Positions 1-7,045 of a stretch of DNA of 25,057 nucleotides are shown in pieces. A program made the translations under genes and the position numbers. Each line of letters begins with the position of its first letter. Positions within the stretch are counted from its first letter, which is position 1. The notes under the pieces were generated by a model. The model worked only from the letters and a program-made list of their open reading frames with translations. It was not told the DNA's origin and ran no database searches. Source of the stretch: an uncultured Bacilli bacterium (lineage in GTDB: Bacteria > Bacillota_I > Bacilli_A > RF39 > UBA660). Location of the stretch: the NCBI GenBank assembly GCA_910586425.1, contig CAJUHL010000011.1, positions 1-25,057 on the forward strand, read 5' to 3'.

Positions 1-164
1 TTGGTTTATTTACCATTTATATCGGCTATGATTGGGCAAAAGGAATGGAATATCCGAAAACCGTTAAGTTTGCGGTGATTACGGCAACTCAGCTGTATCT
101 GGATGTCATCAATATTTTTATCAGGATTTTAAGCCGCAGCTCAAGTTCACGTAGCAATAAGTAA
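1..164 (+). CDS. Bax inhibitor-1 / YccA-like membrane protein, C-terminal fragment
   Basis: The reading frame beginning at base 3 is open from the window edge to TAA at 162-164 and gives 53 residues. It contains a hydrophilic stretch (YIGYDWAKGMEYPKT), then a hydrophobic segment with the signature QLYLDVINIFIRIL, then a basic Ser/Arg tail. In the Bax-inhibitor-1 (TMBIM/UPF0005) family the last helix usually reads like LYLDFINLFLxLLR, so the match is good but covers only the last two helices. Members are multi-pass membrane proteins linked to ion leak or membrane protease control. The gene is cut by the window edge, so start and size are unknown. It converges on clpP across a shared terminator. 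Confidence 0.6.
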   Translation, partial: GLFTIYIGYDWAKGMEYPKTVKFAVITATQLYLDVINIFIRILSRSSSSRSNK

Positions 165-168
165 TATG

Positions 169-193
169 AAAAAGGAGGTCTCCCTCCTTTTTT
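169..193. terminator. bidirectional intrinsic terminator
   Basis: A perfect 10-bp stem (169-178 with 183-192) closes a TCTC loop. It is A-rich on the left and T-rich on the right, so it can stop both the Bax-inhibitor-like gene (+) and clpP (-). Confidence 0.85.
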
Positions 194-195
194 AT

Positions 196-774
196 TTATC
201 TGTGATCAACAATCTTATCGATCAATCCATACTTCAGTGCCTCTTGTGCTGTCATAAAGTTATCACGCTCTGTATCACGGCAGATCGTATCATAATCCTG
301 GCCAGTGTTGGCAGCCAGAATCTCATTCAGTTTCTTCCTGGTACGGAGAATATTTTCCGCTGCGATCTGAATCTCGGTAGCCTGCCCTCTGGCGCCTCCA
401 GAAGGCTGATGGATCATGATTTCTGCATTAGGAAGAGCGATACGTTTGCCTTTTTTTCCTCCGGAAAGAAGGAATGCGCCCATACTTGCAGCCAGACCCA
501 TGCAAACGGTAGAAACATCACATTTAATGTAGTTCATAGTGTCATAGATTGCCATCCCTGCAGTTACAGAGCCTCCGGGACTATTGATGTAAAAGTAAAT
601 ATCCTTATTTGGATCTTCCGCTTCAAGATGCAGCATCTGTGCAACGATTACATTTGCGGAGGCATCAGTCACCTCTTCTCCAAGAAAAATAATTCGCTGA
701 TTCAACAGTCTGGAATAGATATCATAGGAACGCTCGCCTCTGCCAGTACTTTCAACAACATATGGAATTAACAT
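196..774 (-). CDS. clpP: ATP-dependent Clp protease proteolytic subunit ClpP
   Basis: ClpP is the barrel-forming serine protease that degrades proteins fed by Clp ATPases in the cytoplasm. This copy has 192 residues, the normal full length. The catalytic triad is complete: Ser97 in GLAASMGA, His122 in IMIHQPSGG and Asp171 in CRDTERD, at the positions of the well-studied enzymes. The N-terminus [10 protein letters not shown] is the typical axial-loop start. I chose ATG at 774 because AAGGAG lies 7 nt upstream; an in-frame TTG 21 bases further out (795) has no such site. No Clp ATPase is visible nearby, so it would have to use one encoded elsewhere. Base composition looks richer in GC than the rest of the window, which suits a recent host origin or a boundary with host-like DNA. 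Confidence 0.95.
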   Translation of the reverse strand: MLIPYVVESTGRGERSYDIYSRLLNQRIIFLGEEVTDASANVIVAQMLHLEAEDPNKDIYFYINSPGGSVTAGMAIYDTMNYIKCDVSTVCMGLAASMGAFLLSGGKKGKRIALPNAEIMIHQPSGGARGQATEIQIAAENILRTRKKLNEILAANTGQDYDTICRDTERDNFMTAQEALKYGLIDKIVDHR

Positions 775-811
775 AAATTCTCTCCTTTTCTTCAATCAAA
801 TATTCAGACTT

Positions 812-817
812 AGAATG
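812..817 (-). promoter_or_regulatory. clpP: candidate -10 box for clpP (CATTCT)
   Basis: CATTCT on the minus strand followed by A, 37 nt before the clpP ATG. A second candidate, CATTAT, lies at 823-828. Weaker than the other boxes of this type because two candidates compete. Confidence 0.3.
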
Positions 818-862
818 TGAAAATAATGAAAAGGATAACGGGAAATCTACATAAAATTGATG

Positions 863-891
863 TTGATAAACAGGTTACATAAAGTTATAAT
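863..891 (+). promoter_or_regulatory. sigma-A promoter for the Rpn-type gene
   Basis: TTGATA at 863-868 and TATAAT at 886-891 are separated by 17 bp, a near-consensus housekeeping promoter. It differs from the CATNNT boxes used by most other units here. A second TATAAT lies at 895-900. Confidence 0.7.
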
Positions 892-902
892 TAGTATAAT
901 AA

Positions 903-963
903 CTCCATTATAAGAATGATAACAGAATAATGGAGAGCTTACTCCCTGTTATAAGACAGGGAG
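903..963 (+). repeat. two consecutive perfect hairpins in the leader of the Rpn-type gene
   Basis: Hairpin 1: CTCCATTA (903-910) pairs with TAATGGAG (928-935), loop 17 nt. Hairpin 2: CTCCCTGT (942-949) pairs with ACAGGGAG (956-963), loop 6 nt. Neither is followed by a T run, so they are not simple terminators. They lie between the promoter and the ribosome site and would be part of the 5' leader. Confidence 0.7.
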
Positions 964-1006
964 AATTGACTTCCTGTCTATTTTTAAGCAGATAGGAGGT
1001 ATTGCT

Positions 1007-2008
1007 TTGGATATAAGCAAAGGATTACAAAATTCATTGTTTGCGTCGGGAAATGAATCTCAATATGATGCAAGCTGCAAGAACATCCTGAAGGATAGGA
1101 TGGTTCTGGCAAATATTTTAAAGGCTGTGGTTTGTGAGTATAATGATTGCAGTGTAGAAGACATTGCAAACAAGTACATTGAACCAGATACGATCAGCCA
1201 AACCGTAGCTGTGGAGAAAAACCTGTCTAATATTACAGGAGCATCTGAAGAAGATTCCAGTATCAACGAAGGTACCATAAAATACGATGTTAGATTTCAG
1301 GCGAAAGCTCCAGCAGTCTACAAAAAAGAAAAATATAAGCATAAAAAAGAATCAGGTAATATGTTAATCAATTTAGAGATTGATATCGAAGGCCAGAAAA
1401 AGTTTGATCCAGGATATCCGATCGAAAAAAGGGCAATGTATTATGGAGCAAGGATGCTCGCTGCTGAAATTGGAGATATTACCGAAAATACGAATTATGG
1501 AGTTTTGGACAAAGTATATTCCATATGGATTTGTTTTAACGCGCCTGATTATAAGGCTAATACGATTACAAGGTATTGCATGGAGAAAAAGGACCTTGTT
1601 GGTAAGTATGATATTCAAGAAAAGGATTACAACCTGATCGAGACTGTCATAATAAGATTAGGAAAAAAAGACGAAATCACAAAAGAATATATCTTGGATT
1701 TATTGTACGGGCTGTTTAGTCCGGAATTGTCATATAAAGAAAAGATAGAAAGATTGACAAATATTGGTTTCGAAATTAAGAATGTAAAGGAGGACTTAGA
1801 AAAAATGAGTGGACTGGGTGCATATCTGGTAGAAACAAGTATCGAAAAAGGTTTACAGCAAGGTTTACAGCAAGGTTTAAAGCAAGGACATAAGCAGGCC
1901 GAAAAAGAATTTGTCCTGAAGATGTTTGCAAAAGGAAAATCAATTAATGAGATAGCTGATTTGATGGACCTAAATGTAGATTACATTAATGATATTGTTA
2001 AAAACTAA
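1007..2008 (+). CDS. Rpn-family / PD-(D/E)XK nuclease family transposase-like protein
   Basis: A 333-residue protein of the type annotated as Rpn-family recombination-promoting nuclease or PDDEXK-family transposase, abundant in Lachnospiraceae. A nuclease-like core lies around residues 100-160, including the LINLEIDIEGQ strand that supplies the E-x-Q of this fold, followed by the family-typical DPGYPIEKRAMYYGARML. The C-terminal part carries GLQQGLQQGLKQG repeats and ends in a small helical segment (INEIADLMDLNVDYINDIV) resembling a DNA-recognition tail. Family members nick or cut DNA and raise recombination in E. coli; activity here is inferred. The start is TTG at 1007, with AGGAGG 7 nt upstream. 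It is monocistronic, with its own sigma-A promoter and terminator, which marks it as an independently acquired cargo gene. Confidence 0.75.
   Translation: MDISKGLQNSLFASGNESQYDASCKNILKDRMVLANILKAVVCEYNDCSVEDIANKYIEPDTISQTVAVEKNLSNITGASEEDSSINEGTIKYDVRFQAKAPAVYKKEKYKHKKESGNMLINLEIDIEGQKKFDPGYPIEKRAMYYGARMLAAEIGDITENTNYGVLDKVYSIWICFNAPDYKANTITRYCMEKKDLVGKYDIQEKDYNLIETVIIRLGKKDEITKEYILDLLYGLFSPELSYKEKIERLTNIGFEIKNVKEDLEKMSGLGAYLVETSIEKGLQQGLQQGLKQGHKQAEKEFVLKMFAKGKSINEIADLMDLNVDYINDIVKN
1848..1883 (+). repeat. three 12-bp tandem repeats coding GLQQ units
   Basis: AAGGTTTACAGC occurs at 1848-1859 and 1860-1871, with a one-base variant at 1872-1883. In frame it encodes the GLQQGLQQGLKQ stretch, a length-variable linker common in Rpn-type proteins. 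Confidence 0.9.
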
Positions 2009-2028
2009 ATAGTTTGTATCTAAAAACG

Positions 2029-2074
2029 AAATGCGGGAATAAGATGTCGAAAGGACAGATTCCTGCATTTTTTT
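2029..2074 (+). terminator. intrinsic terminator after the Rpn-type gene
   Basis: A 12-bp stem with one G-T pair (2029-2040 with 2059-2070) has an 18-nt loop and runs into T7. Confidence 0.75.
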
Positions 2075-2096
2075 ATTGTAAAAAAGGAAAATAAGA

Positions 2097-2103
2097 CATT
2101 ATA
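2097..2103 (+). promoter_or_regulatory. CATTATA box, putative -10 of the methyltransferase operon
   Basis: CATTAT followed by A, 31 nt before the ATG at 2134. A poor TTGTAA at 2076-2081 sits only 15 bp upstream. Confidence 0.5.
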
Positions 2104-2133
2104 AGAAAGAAAAATGAAAAAAGGAGAAATGAA

Positions 2134-3078
2134 ATGCTAGGAATAAGTCTAAATGATAAGCTGTTTTGTATGGATAATCTTGAGTTGTTAAAAATTCTTC
2201 CGGATGAATCCGTAGATCTGATATTTTGCGATATTTTGTACAATACAGGAAGAACTTTCGATGATTATGAAGACAAACTTGGGAATGCAGTAGAGGCAAT
2301 GGAATGGTATGAACCAAGGCTTATAGAAATGTGGAGAATATTAAAGAAAACAGGAGCGGTATATCTGCATTGCAATTACCGGTTGATCCATTATCTTCGA
2401 GTGGAACTGGATAAAGTTTTTGGGATTGATTCGTTCCGTAATGAAATCATATGGAACCAGGGAAGCTGGAAGAATATCAGCGATAGAAAGCTTCAGTCTG
2501 CTCATGAAAGCATGCTGTTTTATGCAAAGCCAGATCATAAGATTAATGAATATGTAGCCAATAAATATACCGATGTATGGACACTTGAGGCATTGAACCA
2601 GAATGATAAGTTCAATGAAAAGGTCGGTTATGAAGGACAAAAACCAATCGAGTATGTAAAAAGAGTGATTGAGATTAGTAGTAAACCAGGCGATTTAGTA
2701 GCAGATTTCTTTCTTGGAAGCGGAACAACCTGTGTGGCAGCTCATCAGATGAGAAGAAATTATCTTGGATGTGACATCAACAAAAGGTCTATTATGTTGA
2801 CAAAAGAACGATTGGGACAGGAAAAAGATAAAATTGATTTTTATGAGGAACCAATAACGAACCTGTATGATTGTCCTCCAGGCCTGTTTTATTTACTGAC
2901 AGATGGAGAAAAGGTACTGTGCATGAAGACAGAATACTATGATCCTGCTGGAAGTGTAGAGGCCTATATTGTTTCCTCGGGCGAGAGAGTAAGCCACAAA
3001 GGATTAGCTCGAACACCAGAAGGCTGTAAAAAGATTATGGTTATTCCAATCCATGTTAATAAGGAGGAAAAATGTTAG
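2134..3078 (+). CDS. site-specific DNA methyltransferase (beta-class N6/N4, orphan)
   Basis: A 314-residue DNA methyltransferase with the amino-methylase motifs in the beta order: the catalytic motif IV comes first (residues 33-36, DILY, followed by NTGRTFDDYED) and the SAM-binding motif I later (residues 191-199, DFFLGSGTT), preceded by the KPIEYVKRVIEISSKPGD segment usual in this class. Motif IV is normally DPPY; the two prolines are replaced by Ile-Leu here while Asp33 and Tyr36 remain. Residues 245-314 form an extra C-terminal part that I do not recognise. No restriction enzyme is adjacent, so it is probably an orphan that marks or protects the element's DNA. AGGAGAAATGAA precedes the ATG. 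The next gene overlaps its stop by 7 nt, so the two are translationally coupled. Confidence 0.85.
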   Translation: MLGISLNDKLFCMDNLELLKILPDESVDLIFCDILYNTGRTFDDYEDKLGNAVEAMEWYEPRLIEMWRILKKTGAVYLHCNYRLIHYLRVELDKVFGIDSFRNEIIWNQGSWKNISDRKLQSAHESMLFYAKPDHKINEYVANKYTDVWTLEALNQNDKFNEKVGYEGQKPIEYVKRVIEISSKPGDLVADFFLGSGTTCVAAHQMRRNYLGCDINKRSIMLTKERLGQEKDKIDFYEEPITNLYDCPPGLFYLLTDGEKVLCMKTEYYDPAGSVEAYIVSSGERVSHKGLARTPEGCKKIMVIPIHVNKEEKC

Positions 3079-3518
3079 ATTACAAGGTTTACAAAGAAAA
3101 ATTAGACAGATTGAAAGCAGCAAAGCGTGAATTCAAACAGGAAGAATGTTTATGGGAAGAAAGACTGCTGAAATTTACGGAGTTTTTTAAGAAGAATCAG
3201 TTTCTGATCAGGATTAGCAGAAGCGGTCAATATCGATATACCGATTACCGCGACTTCTATCCGGCAATATATATGTCTCATAACCAGATTACAGTAACAA
3301 AAGATTTCGTTTCTATGGTTGGTATCGATTGTGAAAATGATGAGATTGGTGTTATGGAAATCAAAATGGAAGATTTTTTTCGAGAAGACTATGAGGATTA
3401 CTTCTTAAAAATCTATCAAGAATTAAAAGAAGAAAAAGATAGAGAAGAAACAAAGTCTAAAGAAAAGAAGGAACGGGAATTGTATGAGGAACTAAGAAAA
3501 AAATATGGAGATAATTGA
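3072..3518 (+). CDS. hypothetical charged protein
   Basis: This 148-residue protein begins inside the methyltransferase stop region, with AAGGAGG just upstream, so it is coupled to that gene. It is rich in Lys and Glu. Residues 1-45 look like a coiled helix, the centre (IRISRSGQYRYTDYRDFYPAIY) looks beta-rich, and residues 105-148 form a long, highly charged helix with repeated KEEKDREETK-type segments. There is no membrane segment or catalytic motif I can name. Its place suggests a partner or accessory of the methyltransferase, but that rests on position alone. Confidence 0.7.
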   Translation: MLDYKVYKEKLDRLKAAKREFKQEECLWEERLLKFTEFFKKNQFLIRISRSGQYRYTDYRDFYPAIYMSHNQITVTKDFVSMVGIDCENDEIGVMEIKMEDFFREDYEDYFLKIYQELKEEKDREETKSKEKKERELYEELRKKYGDN

Positions 3519-3523
3519 ATGTT

Positions 3524-3871
3524 ATGAGCGAGAAAAAGATAACACAGGCAAAAAGATGTCTGTCATTGTACGATAATGCAAAAGAATCAATGAATCAAGA
3601 GGATGTGGAAGTAATAATTAGTTCCTGTCGGGCTTTTATTGATTCTGCTTATACCTACTTTGCGGAGCAGAATGATTCTATATTTCATGACTTTTGTAAT
3701 GCAAAAATTTTTCATAATGCATGCCGTGAATGTATTCGTTTAAGGCATTTTTCATATCTATATAGTCAGGAAACAGAAGAAAAATTACAAGATGTTTATG
3801 CAGAAAGGTACTGGGCAGCAAATAAAGAACTTGAAAAATATATGGAGATAATAAAAAATCATTTGGGATGA
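3524..3871 (+). CDS. hypothetical small protein
   Basis: A predicted all-helical protein of 115 residues with a Cys/His-containing centre (FHDFCNAKIFHNACRECIRLRHF) that could bind a metal, though the spacing matches no finger I know. Start choice is uncertain. An ATG at 3524 gives MSEKKITQ but the GGAG at 3507-3510 is 13 nt away; a TTG at 3515 overlaps the previous stop and is only 4 nt from GGAG. Third gene of the methyltransferase operon; function unknown. Confidence 0.6.
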   Translation: MSEKKITQAKRCLSLYDNAKESMNQEDVEVIISSCRAFIDSAYTYFAEQNDSIFHDFCNAKIFHNACRECIRLRHFSYLYSQETEEKLQDVYAERYWAANKELEKYMEIIKNHLG

Positions 3872-3888
3872 GGTAAAAATAGTGATTG

Positions 3889-3920
3889 GAATATTCTTAT
3901 ATTTCTGTTATGGAGAATAT
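3889..3920 (+). repeat. inverted repeat in the gap before the nucleoside-hydrolase-like gene
   Basis: ATATTCT (3891-3897) and AGAATAT (3914-3920) are inverted 16 nt apart, and GAATATTC (3889-3896) is itself a palindrome. It could be an operator or weak hairpin. No CATNNTA box and no clear terminator are visible in this 85-bp gap. Confidence 0.35.
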
Positions 3921-3956
3921 GAGCGTTCCTTATCCGTAACACAAGGAGAATAATAA

Positions 3957-4679
3957 ATGATAGAAAAAGATATTATATGTGTCTGTGAAGTGGCACAAGA
4001 CATTGATGATCTTATTGGAGTTGAATTTTTAAATAGAAGTGAAAGATTGAAGGGTGTTGTTTTGGACCCTCCACCAAAGACAAAAGAGGATTGGGAACGT
4101 GTGCAGCAAATAAAAGAAATGGGAATTGAAATCTTTAAATCAATCCCTCCATGTAAAGCAATTTTTATCGGTGGAGCATTCACTAGCACTGCTAGATATT
4201 TAATCATGAATAAGGTTGATTTGATTGTAGCAAATGGAGGCTTTGTTGGATCAAATATCGTAGACCCAGACAAACAGTTGAAAAAATTTAAAGATAAAAC
4301 TCATGTTAGGACCTTTAATTTCTGCATGGACGTAACAAGTACGGTTTGTGTACTTCAGAGTAAAAATTTCAAACAGATGCTTCTTGTCGGGAAAAATGTC
4401 TGTCATGATAAAAAAAATACTATATCTGGAATCTGGAAAGATGAATGGATTCAAAGTTATAAATTAGATGGTTCAAAACGCCTTCATGATTTGTTAGCAT
4501 ATGCAGAGGGATTGGATTTTTTGAATGGAAAAGAAAGCAGGAGGCTTGAATACATGCGAGTCATTCCTGAGGCTCAGGATATAAATGGGAATATGACAAG
4601 ATTTGGAAGCATCCCAAGTGAAACAAGCAACATATGGGCTGCTACAATATGGAAGGATGAAAGGAGTCCTGATGGATAA
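3957..4679 (+). CDS. inosine-uridine nucleoside hydrolase-like protein
   Basis: A 240-residue protein resembling nucleoside hydrolases, which cut the N-glycosidic bond of ribonucleosides. Matches are DIDDLIGVEFL at residues 15-25 (family: DxDPGIDDxxAL), a central NGG (93-95), FNFCMDVTSTVCVL at 120-133 (family: EFNIYxDPEAAxxVL) and His150-Asp151, where the family has its late HD pair. Differences: the first metal-binding Asp of the N-terminal motif is missing (Glu11 or Ala13 stand in the expected place), and it is shorter than the usual 310 residues. It may therefore be a divergent hydrolase or a related binding protein. AAGGAG lies upstream of the ATG. The next gene overlaps its end by 8 nt. 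Confidence 0.6.
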   Translation: MIEKDIICVCEVAQDIDDLIGVEFLNRSERLKGVVLDPPPKTKEDWERVQQIKEMGIEIFKSIPPCKAIFIGGAFTSTARYLIMNKVDLIVANGGFVGSNIVDPDKQLKKFKDKTHVRTFNFCMDVTSTVCVLQSKNFKQMLLVGKNVCHDKKNTISGIWKDEWIQSYKLDGSKRLHDLLAYAEGLDFLNGKESRRLEYMRVIPEAQDINGNMTRFGSIPSETSNIWAATIWKDERSPDG

Positions 4680-5031
4680 AGCGAAAGGAATTACAAATCA
4701 GAACAAAATGATCATGGATGAGTATCTAGGACTAAAAGGGTTTGATTCACCTTTTTCAGACTATATGTTGGATAAATTAAGAATCCCACATGGGCTTACA
4801 CAACGCCAGCAAAAGAAACTTGAAAAAGATGCTGATATTCATGCCAATCAATATAGCGAAAATCGTAAGAAAGCAAAAGCAGAATATAAAAAGCTAGTAC
4901 AGGAAGGAATTATTATTCCTAAAACGAGGGAAGAACGCTTAATAGAAAATGCGCGTTTTGGGCATCCAGATAATGATGCAACAAAAGCGGCAAGAAGGGC
5001 ATGTGAAAAAAGAGGGATTGATTGGAGGTAA
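4672..5031 (+). CDS. hypothetical basic helical protein
   Basis: I start this at ATG 4672, 5 nt after GGAG, giving 119 residues; a longer frame back to 4603 would overlap the previous gene much more. The protein is hydrophilic and basic, with a central coiled segment (RQQKKLEKDADIHANQYSENR at about 42-62) and a C-terminal AxKAARRACEKRGIDWR. The tail resembles a small nucleic-acid-binding helix, but I know no family. It is the last gene before a strong terminator and is coupled by overlap to the nucleoside-hydrolase-like gene. Confidence 0.65.
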   Translation: MDKAKGITNQNKMIMDEYLGLKGFDSPFSDYMLDKLRIPHGLTQRQQKKLEKDADIHANQYSENRKKAKAEYKKLVQEGIIIPKTREERLIENARFGHPDNDATKAARRACEKRGIDWR

Positions 5032-5033
5032 GA

Positions 5034-5064
5034 AAAAGCAGCTATCGTCATAATAGCTGCTTTT
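5034..5064 (+). terminator. intrinsic terminator
   Basis: A 12-bp stem (AAAAGCAGCTAT, 5034-5045, with 5053-5064) with loop 5046-5052 and a trailing T run. It closes the methyltransferase operon. Confidence 0.9.
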
Positions 5065-5082
5065 GTTATGTACAAAAACAGC

Positions 5083-5089
5083 CATACTA
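5083..5089 (+). promoter_or_regulatory. CATACTA box, putative -10 of the histidine phosphatase operon
   Basis: CATACT followed by A, 29 nt before the ATG at 5118. No -35 at 16-18 bp. Confidence 0.5.
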
Positions 5090-5117
5090 TAAAAAAAAGA
5101 AAAAAGGAGAAATTGGT

Positions 5118-5774
5118 ATGAATATTTTTTTAATTCGTCATGGTGAATCTGTACAGAATACTGGAGAAAACAACCTTCTTAAAATGGCTGATCATCAGGT
5201 TTATCTTACAGAGAAAGGGAAGGATCAAGCAAGAAGAAGTGCGGAGGCGTTAAAGGAATACATAAGTGGTCATCCATTTCTTATTAAGAATGAAAGAGTT
5301 TGGTATAGCCCATATATGCGTACAACTCAGACAATGAAAGAATTTAATAAAATCATGGATTTCGAGGAACATGGAGTTGATATCAGAGAGGATATCCGGT
5401 TAGTGGAACAGCAATTTGGACTTTTTGATTCAGTGCCTGAAGAGTTATATGGACAATGTTATCCAAATGAATTTGCGTGTTGGGAACGTTTTCGATCTCA
5501 GAGAGGGAAGTTTTACGCACGGACTCCGATGGGAGAGAGCCCGTTTGATGTAGCTATCCGGGTCAAGGATTTTTTTGGAACGATTAGGCGTGATTATGAA
5601 AAGCATGATATTGATACATTATTTATTTTCACACATGGTACGACTCTTAGAACTTTCGTGATGCAGTATTTGCATAAAAGTGTAGATTGGTATGAGAAAG
5701 AAAAGAATCCAGGAAACTGTTGGATAAGATTGATTAGGGATAATCAGGATTTCGGATATATTTATAAAGAATGA
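5118..5774 (+). CDS. histidine phosphatase superfamily protein (phosphoglycerate mutase-like)
   Basis: 218 residues. The family signature is RHGES at residues 7-11, with His8 the phospho-accepting histidine, and the second catalytic histidine is His173 in FIFTHGTTLR. Further active-site context is visible in WYSPYMRTTQT, the arginine segment typical of these phosphatases. Such enzymes remove phosphate from sugars, nucleotides, cofactor intermediates or proteins; the substrate cannot be read from sequence. The start is ATG 5118, preceded by AAAAAGGAG; an upstream in-frame extension to 5022 would run through the terminator hairpin and is rejected. First gene of a unit followed 39 nt later by the XRE-like gene. 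Confidence 0.85.
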   Translation: MNIFLIRHGESVQNTGENNLLKMADHQVYLTEKGKDQARRSAEALKEYISGHPFLIKNERVWYSPYMRTTQTMKEFNKIMDFEEHGVDIREDIRLVEQQFGLFDSVPEELYGQCYPNEFACWERFRSQRGKFYARTPMGESPFDVAIRVKDFFGTIRRDYEKHDIDTLFIFTHGTTLRTFVMQYLHKSVDWYEKEKNPGNCWIRLIRDNQDFGYIYKE

Positions 5775-5813
5775 ACTGAATGAAATTTTATAAGTAGAAA
5801 GGAGCTGCTTTAT

Positions 5814-6164
5814 ATGCGATATATCGGAAAAGAACTGTCGAACAGAATGAAGATGTTAGATCTGACAGTAACTGATGTAGCAGAGAAATCCTTCATGGAA
5901 AAAGAAGTAATTGATGCAATAATACAAGACAGGATTGTGTTGGAGCAAATTGATGAGTTTGATTTTTCTCTAATTTGCAATGTTTTGCATTGTAATATGG
6001 ATTTTTTTACTGATGAAAAAGTAAAAGAAAACGATATTCTGAGCTCATCCCTGCATGAGGAATCAGATAGTATAAAATCTCTAAAAATAAAAGCAAGGAT
6101 TCAGGATTTTATAAATGATTTTGTATTTGTAACAGAATTATTAGAAAAAGAGGAAAGTGTGTAA
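5814..6164 (+). CDS. XRE-like helix-turn-helix protein
   Basis: 116 residues. Residues 1-70 fit an XRE/Cro-type fold (LSNRMKMLDLTVTDVAEKSFMEKEVIDAII, then LICNVLHCNMDFF), although the usual recognition-helix consensus is weak. The rest is a flexible linker and a C-terminal helix (KIKARIQDFINDFVFVTELL) suited to dimerisation. Proteins with this layout are widespread in Lachnospiraceae. It may regulate its own operon or act as an antitoxin-like binder, but no toxin gene is evident next to it. AAAGGAG precedes the ATG. Confidence 0.6.
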   Translation: MRYIGKELSNRMKMLDLTVTDVAEKSFMEKEVIDAIIQDRIVLEQIDEFDFSLICNVLHCNMDFFTDEKVKENDILSSSLHEESDSIKSLKIKARIQDFINDFVFVTELLEKEESV

Positions 6165-6220
6165 TCCATTAAAAAGTGAAACGCAATATAAGATATTGAT
6201 AGAAAGACTGAGGATCAATT

Positions 6221-7018
6221 ATGTTTTTTATATTACAAAAGGAAAAAAAATTAGATTTAGAACCCTTTATTGTCCAAGGTATCCTTGAGCAGAATCGGAT
6301 AATGGATGAATATATCCATTATAAAAAAGAAGATTTTAGTCCAGATGTAGAATATCCAAGATATATTAAGACTGCAATCCCAGTAGGAACAATTGACTTT
6401 GTGGAAAGCTGGCTGAAAACTTTGCACGGAATTCATCATATAAATCCAATTGAGGTTCCATTGTCCTTGAGAAAAGAGGAGTTTTTAAAGAGAAACTATT
6501 CCATTGTGGATAAAGAGAAAATCCCAAAGACAGGCCATATTTTCTTAAAAGATGTTTCAAGACTTAAAAAATTCTCTGGAGAAATTGAGTGTGAAAGGTT
6601 TTTTGCAAGCAATATTTGGAGTCATCAGGAAGAAGCACATGATGCAGCACTGCATCTGGATCCGAATCATTTATATCAAGTGTCAGAAGTTGTAAGCATC
6701 TTATCTGAATATAGGATCTATGTGATGGATAATGAAATCGAGGCTATTGCAAATTATAATGGAGATCCATGTATATTTCCGGATATAACGCTTATAAGAA
6801 AGATGATAAATATTTATTCCATGCAGAAAGATTGTCCAAGAGCATATACCATGGATATTGCGATTAACGAAAGAGGAACGTTTCTTCTTGAGATTCATCC
6901 ATGGTTATCAATCGGATTATATAGCAGCTTATGGAGCCGAAAATTGTTGTATGCATATCGGTATGGAATTGATTATGTTCTTAACTTTAATACCGAACCA
7001 GTTAGGTTCGAGAAATAA
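6221..7018 (+). CDS. ATP-grasp protein of the R2K clade (DUF4343-like)
   Basis: 265 residues. The ATP-grasp fold is suggested by the basic FLKDVSRLKKFSG (108-120), SEYRIYV followed by EIEAIANYNG (162-181), and the metal-binding C-terminal strands YTMDIAINERGTFLLEIHP (209-227), where Asp212 and Glu224 would hold magnesium. R2K-type ATP-grasp enzymes are frequent in phages and conflict-related elements and are thought to modify peptides, proteins or small molecules by ATP-dependent ligation; the substrate is unknown. The ATG at 6221 has only a weak ribosome site. It sits with a histidine phosphatase and a small unknown protein in one unit. Confidence 0.7.
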   Translation: MFFILQKEKKLDLEPFIVQGILEQNRIMDEYIHYKKEDFSPDVEYPRYIKTAIPVGTIDFVESWLKTLHGIHHINPIEVPLSLRKEEFLKRNYSIVDKEKIPKTGHIFLKDVSRLKKFSGEIECERFFASNIWSHQEEAHDAALHLDPNHLYQVSEVVSILSEYRIYVMDNEIEAIANYNGDPCIFPDITLIRKMINIYSMQKDCPRAYTMDIAINERGTFLLEIHPWLSIGLYSSLWSRKLLYAYRYGIDYVLNFNTEPVRFEK

Positions 7019-7045
7019 ACTTATCGAAAAGAAGGAGGAAACGAA

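Noticed and set aside
166..771. 201-codon plus-strand frame opposite clpP
   Set aside because: It is the shadow of a clear ClpP with full catalytic triad, and its first codons lie in the terminator hairpin.
4603..4671. Upstream extension of the basic protein starting at 4672
   Set aside because: It would overlap the nucleoside-hydrolase-like gene by 77 nt, and only ATG 4672 has a ribosome site.
5022..5117. Upstream extension of the histidine phosphatase
   Set aside because: It would pass through a strong terminator and give a Lys-rich non-family leader; ATG 5118 starts directly with the family strand NIFLIRHGES.
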